Below the pieces are notes generated by a model. The model saw nothing but the letters and a program-made list of their open reading frames with translations. It ran no database searches and had not been told where the DNA came from. 64,000 bases of DNA, taken from assembly GCA_902462295.1 (NCBI GenBank), contig CABQAZ010000008.1:1-64000 (forward strand), written 5' to 3'. Made by a program: the position numbers and the translations under genes. Of the stretch, positions 62,669 to 64,000 are shown one piece after another (within the stretch, counting starts at the first letter, position 1; the number at the start of each line of letters is the position of its first letter). Source of the stretch: an uncultured Clostridium sp. (GTDB taxonomy: Bacteria; Bacillota; Clostridia; TANB77; CAG-508).

Positions 62669-62717
62669 TTTGGTGAGCTATCCGCGACTCGAACGCGGGA
62701 CAACTTGATTAAAAGTC
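62669..62717 (-). repeat. Right attachment site within tRNA-Lys
   Basis: Identical to 55005-55053. It covers the 3' half of the functional tRNA-Lys plus two bases past the CCA end. Confidence 0.95.
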
Positions 62718-62746
62718 AAGTGCTCTACCACCTGAGCTAATAGCCC
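62671..62746 (-). tRNA. tRNA-Lys (anticodon TTT)
   Basis: Minus strand cloverleaf: acceptor GGGCTAT/ATAGCTC, D-arm GCTCAGGTGGTAGAGC, anticodon loop CTTTTAA, T-loop GTTCGAGTC and encoded CCA. Its 3' half is the island's integration site, and the tRNA stays intact after integration. Confidence 0.97.
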
Positions 62747-62775
62747 GTATGCAATGTACTGCACAACGCTTTTAT

Positions 62776-62804
62776 ATATTACACTATTTTTTGGCAGTTG
62801 TCAA
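62776..62804 (-). promoter_or_regulatory. Promoter of tRNA-Lys
   Basis: Minus strand TTGACA (62804-62799), 17 bases, TAATAT (62781-62776), about 30 bases before the tRNA. Before integration it would have driven the whole Lys-Glu-Thr cluster. Confidence 0.75.
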
Positions 62805-62842
62805 TACATTTTTGAAAATTTTTTAAAATTTTTTTTATTTTT

Positions 62843-63028
62843 TTATGCATTTAGCTTTTCTATGACTTCTTCTACATCTATTCCGTGCACTTCACAAGCT
62901 TCTTCTAATGTTTCCATTTGAGATGCAGGACATCCTATACAATGCATTCCACATTCAATTAAAATATCTGCTTTTTCTGGAGCTACTTGTAATATTTCTC
63001 CAATCTTTGTATCTTTATTAAATTTCAT
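62843..63028 (-). CDS. DUF1858 domain protein
   Basis: The 61-residue protein is a single DUF1858 domain: KFNKDTKIGEILQVAPEKADIL, then CGMHCIGCPASQMETLEEACEVHGIDVEEVIEKLN, with the typical CxxHCxGCP cysteines. The domain also occurs at the N-terminus of ScdA/RIC iron-sulfur repair proteins and is linked to redox or FeS biology. Start behind AAGGATGGG. It is a chromosomal gene outside the island. Confidence 0.9.
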   Translation of the reverse strand: MKFNKDTKIGEILQVAPEKADILIECGMHCIGCPASQMETLEEACEVHGIDVEEVIEKLNA

Positions 63029-63123
63029 TTAACACCCATCCTTATATATTATTTAGATTTTTAAATGGATTTATCTATAAACCTTATTTCATAAATATTT
63101 TATCACAAATTTTAAAAAAAGTA

Positions 63124-63152
63124 TAGACAAATTTTAAAATTTGTTGTATTAT
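63124..63152 (+). promoter_or_regulatory. Promoter of the 63185 operon
   Basis: TAGACA (63124-63129), 17 bases, TATTAT (63147-63152), about 32 bases before the first start codon. Confidence 0.6.
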
Positions 63153-63184
63153 GTTTATCGAAAAGGCGGTGATAATACAAAAAT

Positions 63185-63343
63185 ATGACTTTAAGCACCT
63201 TAATTAATATTTTTTTTATCATTTATATTATTAGTTTTTTAATTACTTTATATTCAATTTATACTTTTTTTGATATAAAATTATTTCATAATTTACAAGG
63301 TTCAAAATTAAAAATCAAACAAAAAAATAAAAATCAGGAGTAA
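63185..63343 (+). CDS. Small membrane protein preceding the coupling protein
   Basis: The 52-residue frame starts at ATG 63185, with AAGGCGG about a dozen bases upstream, and encodes one hydrophobic helix (residues ~7-30) followed by a basic tail (KLKIKQKNKNQE). Its 3' end carries the GGAG ribosome site of the next gene, so the two are coupled. It may assist the coupling protein. Confidence 0.6.
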   Translation: MTLSTLINIFFIIYIISFLITLYSIYTFFDIKLFHNLQGSKLKIKQKNKNQE

Positions 63344-63347
63344 AAAA

Positions 63348-64000
63348 ATTAAGAAATTTACTTTTATAATTATTTTTTTAACACTTATTCTTATATGTTC
63401 ATACCAGTTATTTTTACCTTTATATAAAGCCGATGAACTTATTATCTCATTTGGTTTACATCCATCAGATATTTGTTATGATAATCCTTTACTTTGGAAA
63501 TACTTAAAAATTAGTTTTATATTCTTTTATATATTTTCAAAACTTATTATAATAAATTCTTTAATAGTTCGATTTCAAATATTTAAAAATGAAACTAACA
63601 ATATTTATCTTTCCTCATCAAAATCACGTACAATTCCAATTAGTAATTCCCAAAATAATAATTTTTTACAATTATTAATCGGTTTAGATATCTCAACAAA
63701 TACTAACATATATTTGCCTGAATCCGGATTATATCAGAATTTTTTAATAACAGGAACTATTGGTACAGGAAAAACAAGTTCTGCCATGTATCCTTTTACA
63801 GAACAATTAATGAAATTCAATTCTTTAAATCCAAATAAAAAATTAGGAATTTTAATATTAGATGTAAAAGGAAATTACTTCAAACAAGTAAAACAATTTG
63901 CAACAAAATATAATTTAGAAAAAGATATAATAGAAATAGGTCTAAATTCAAAAGCACGCTATAATCCTTTGCATAAACCAAATTTAAATCCTATTGTATT
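63348..64000 (+). CDS. VirD4/TraG-type coupling ATPase, N-terminal part (runs off window)
   Basis: An open frame of 217 codons runs to the window edge. It has two N-terminal membrane helices (~5-26 and ~52-75), then NFLITGTIGTGKTSSAMYPF (Walker A) and LGILILDVKGNYFKQV, the typical VirD4/TraG/TcpA-type start. Coupling proteins bring substrates to a T4SS. No ATG, GTG or TTG fits the start; CAGGAG with a seven-base spacer points to ATT at 63348, giving M-KKFTFIIIF, a natural start sequence. Either AUU is used or the base is in error. It may partner the T4SS-like genes at 22-30 kb. Confidence 0.82.
   Translation, partial: MKKFTFIIIFLTLILICSYQLFLPLYKADELIISFGLHPSDICYDNPLLWKYLKISFIFFYIFSKLIIINSLIVRFQIFKNETNNIYLSSSKSRTIPISNSQNNNFLQLLIGLDISTNTNIYLPESGLYQNFLITGTIGTGKTSSAMYPFTEQLMKFNSLNPNKKLGILILDVKGNYFKQVKQFATKYNLEKDIIEIGLNSKARYNPLHKPNLNPIV

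Larger units (their letters stand above)
55005..62717. mobile_element. 7.7-kb integrated island in tRNA-Lys
   Basis: A 49-bp exact direct repeat bounds the element (55005-55053 and 62669-62717); it corresponds to the 3' part of tRNA-Lys up to the anticodon stem. A tyrosine integrase is encoded just inside the intact tRNA copy, the standard arrangement for tRNA-targeting elements. Cargo: an HTH protein, a serine resolvase with res-like sites, a small repressor, small paralogous acidic proteins, two membrane-anchored proteins and a broken gene. No relaxase, replication protein or T4SS gene is visible, so it probably depends on a helper for transfer. Confidence 0.9.

Overview
The window is very AT-rich, low-GC Gram-positive chromosome. 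Endospore genes (SpoIIE, two CotF-type coat proteins, a PdaB-like deacetylase) together with ComEA, MecA, a ClpE/ClpC ATPase, LytR-CpsA-Psr and MreBCD point to an anaerobic, spore-forming member of the Clostridia, probably host-associated, though no species can be named. Most genes lie on the minus strand in short operons, usually with strong AGGAGG-type ribosome binding sites and intrinsic terminators.

1-5.4 kb: the N-terminal 938 residues of a membrane-anchored BspA-type leucine-rich-repeat protein (running off the left edge), pyrG, and an hsp20 gene with a perfect sigma-A promoter overlapped by a CIRCE-like operator. 5.4-19 kb: pgsA, clpE-like, comEA, a D,D-carboxypeptidase, an LCP ligase, CvpA, a DUF5711 protein, a YkvI transporter and a GldA/F/G-like ABC operon. 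19-22.2 kb: two small coat proteins, a REP-like perfect inverted repeat and a second ABC exporter.

22.3-30.2 kb: a type IV secretion-like locus with three VirB2-like pilin paralogues, a terminator, PrgI, a membrane-anchored VirB4 N-domain protein, a VirB4 ATPase and a 990-residue VirB6/TrbL-like channel protein. No relaxase lies beside it. A VirD4/TraG-type coupling protein begins at the right edge (63.3 kb) and apparently starts with AUU, so the machine may be dispersed over the chromosome.

30.2-54.6 kb: housekeeping genes (ABC-F factor, rpsT, tandem-OB SSB, PdaB-like, GltD-like, UDG, TatD, AcpS, SpoIIE, the radC-mreBCD-mrdA-minC cluster, mecA, an M23 peptidase), a predicted HExxH metallopeptidase, a WG-repeat protein, and a 185-nt rod-shaped hairpin with its own promoter that resembles 6S RNA in architecture.

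54.8-62.75 kb: a tRNA-Lys/Glu/Thr cluster split by a 7.7-kb integrated island. A 49-bp direct repeat of the 3' half of tRNA-Lys marks both ends (55005-55053 and 62669-62717), and a tyrosine integrase lies just inside the intact tRNA. The island carries a serine resolvase with res-like sites, small HTH regulators, a family of paralogous small acidic proteins behind duplicated upstream regions, two membrane-anchored proteins and an interrupted gene. It has no relaxase. A DUF1858 gene, a small membrane protein and the coupling protein follow.
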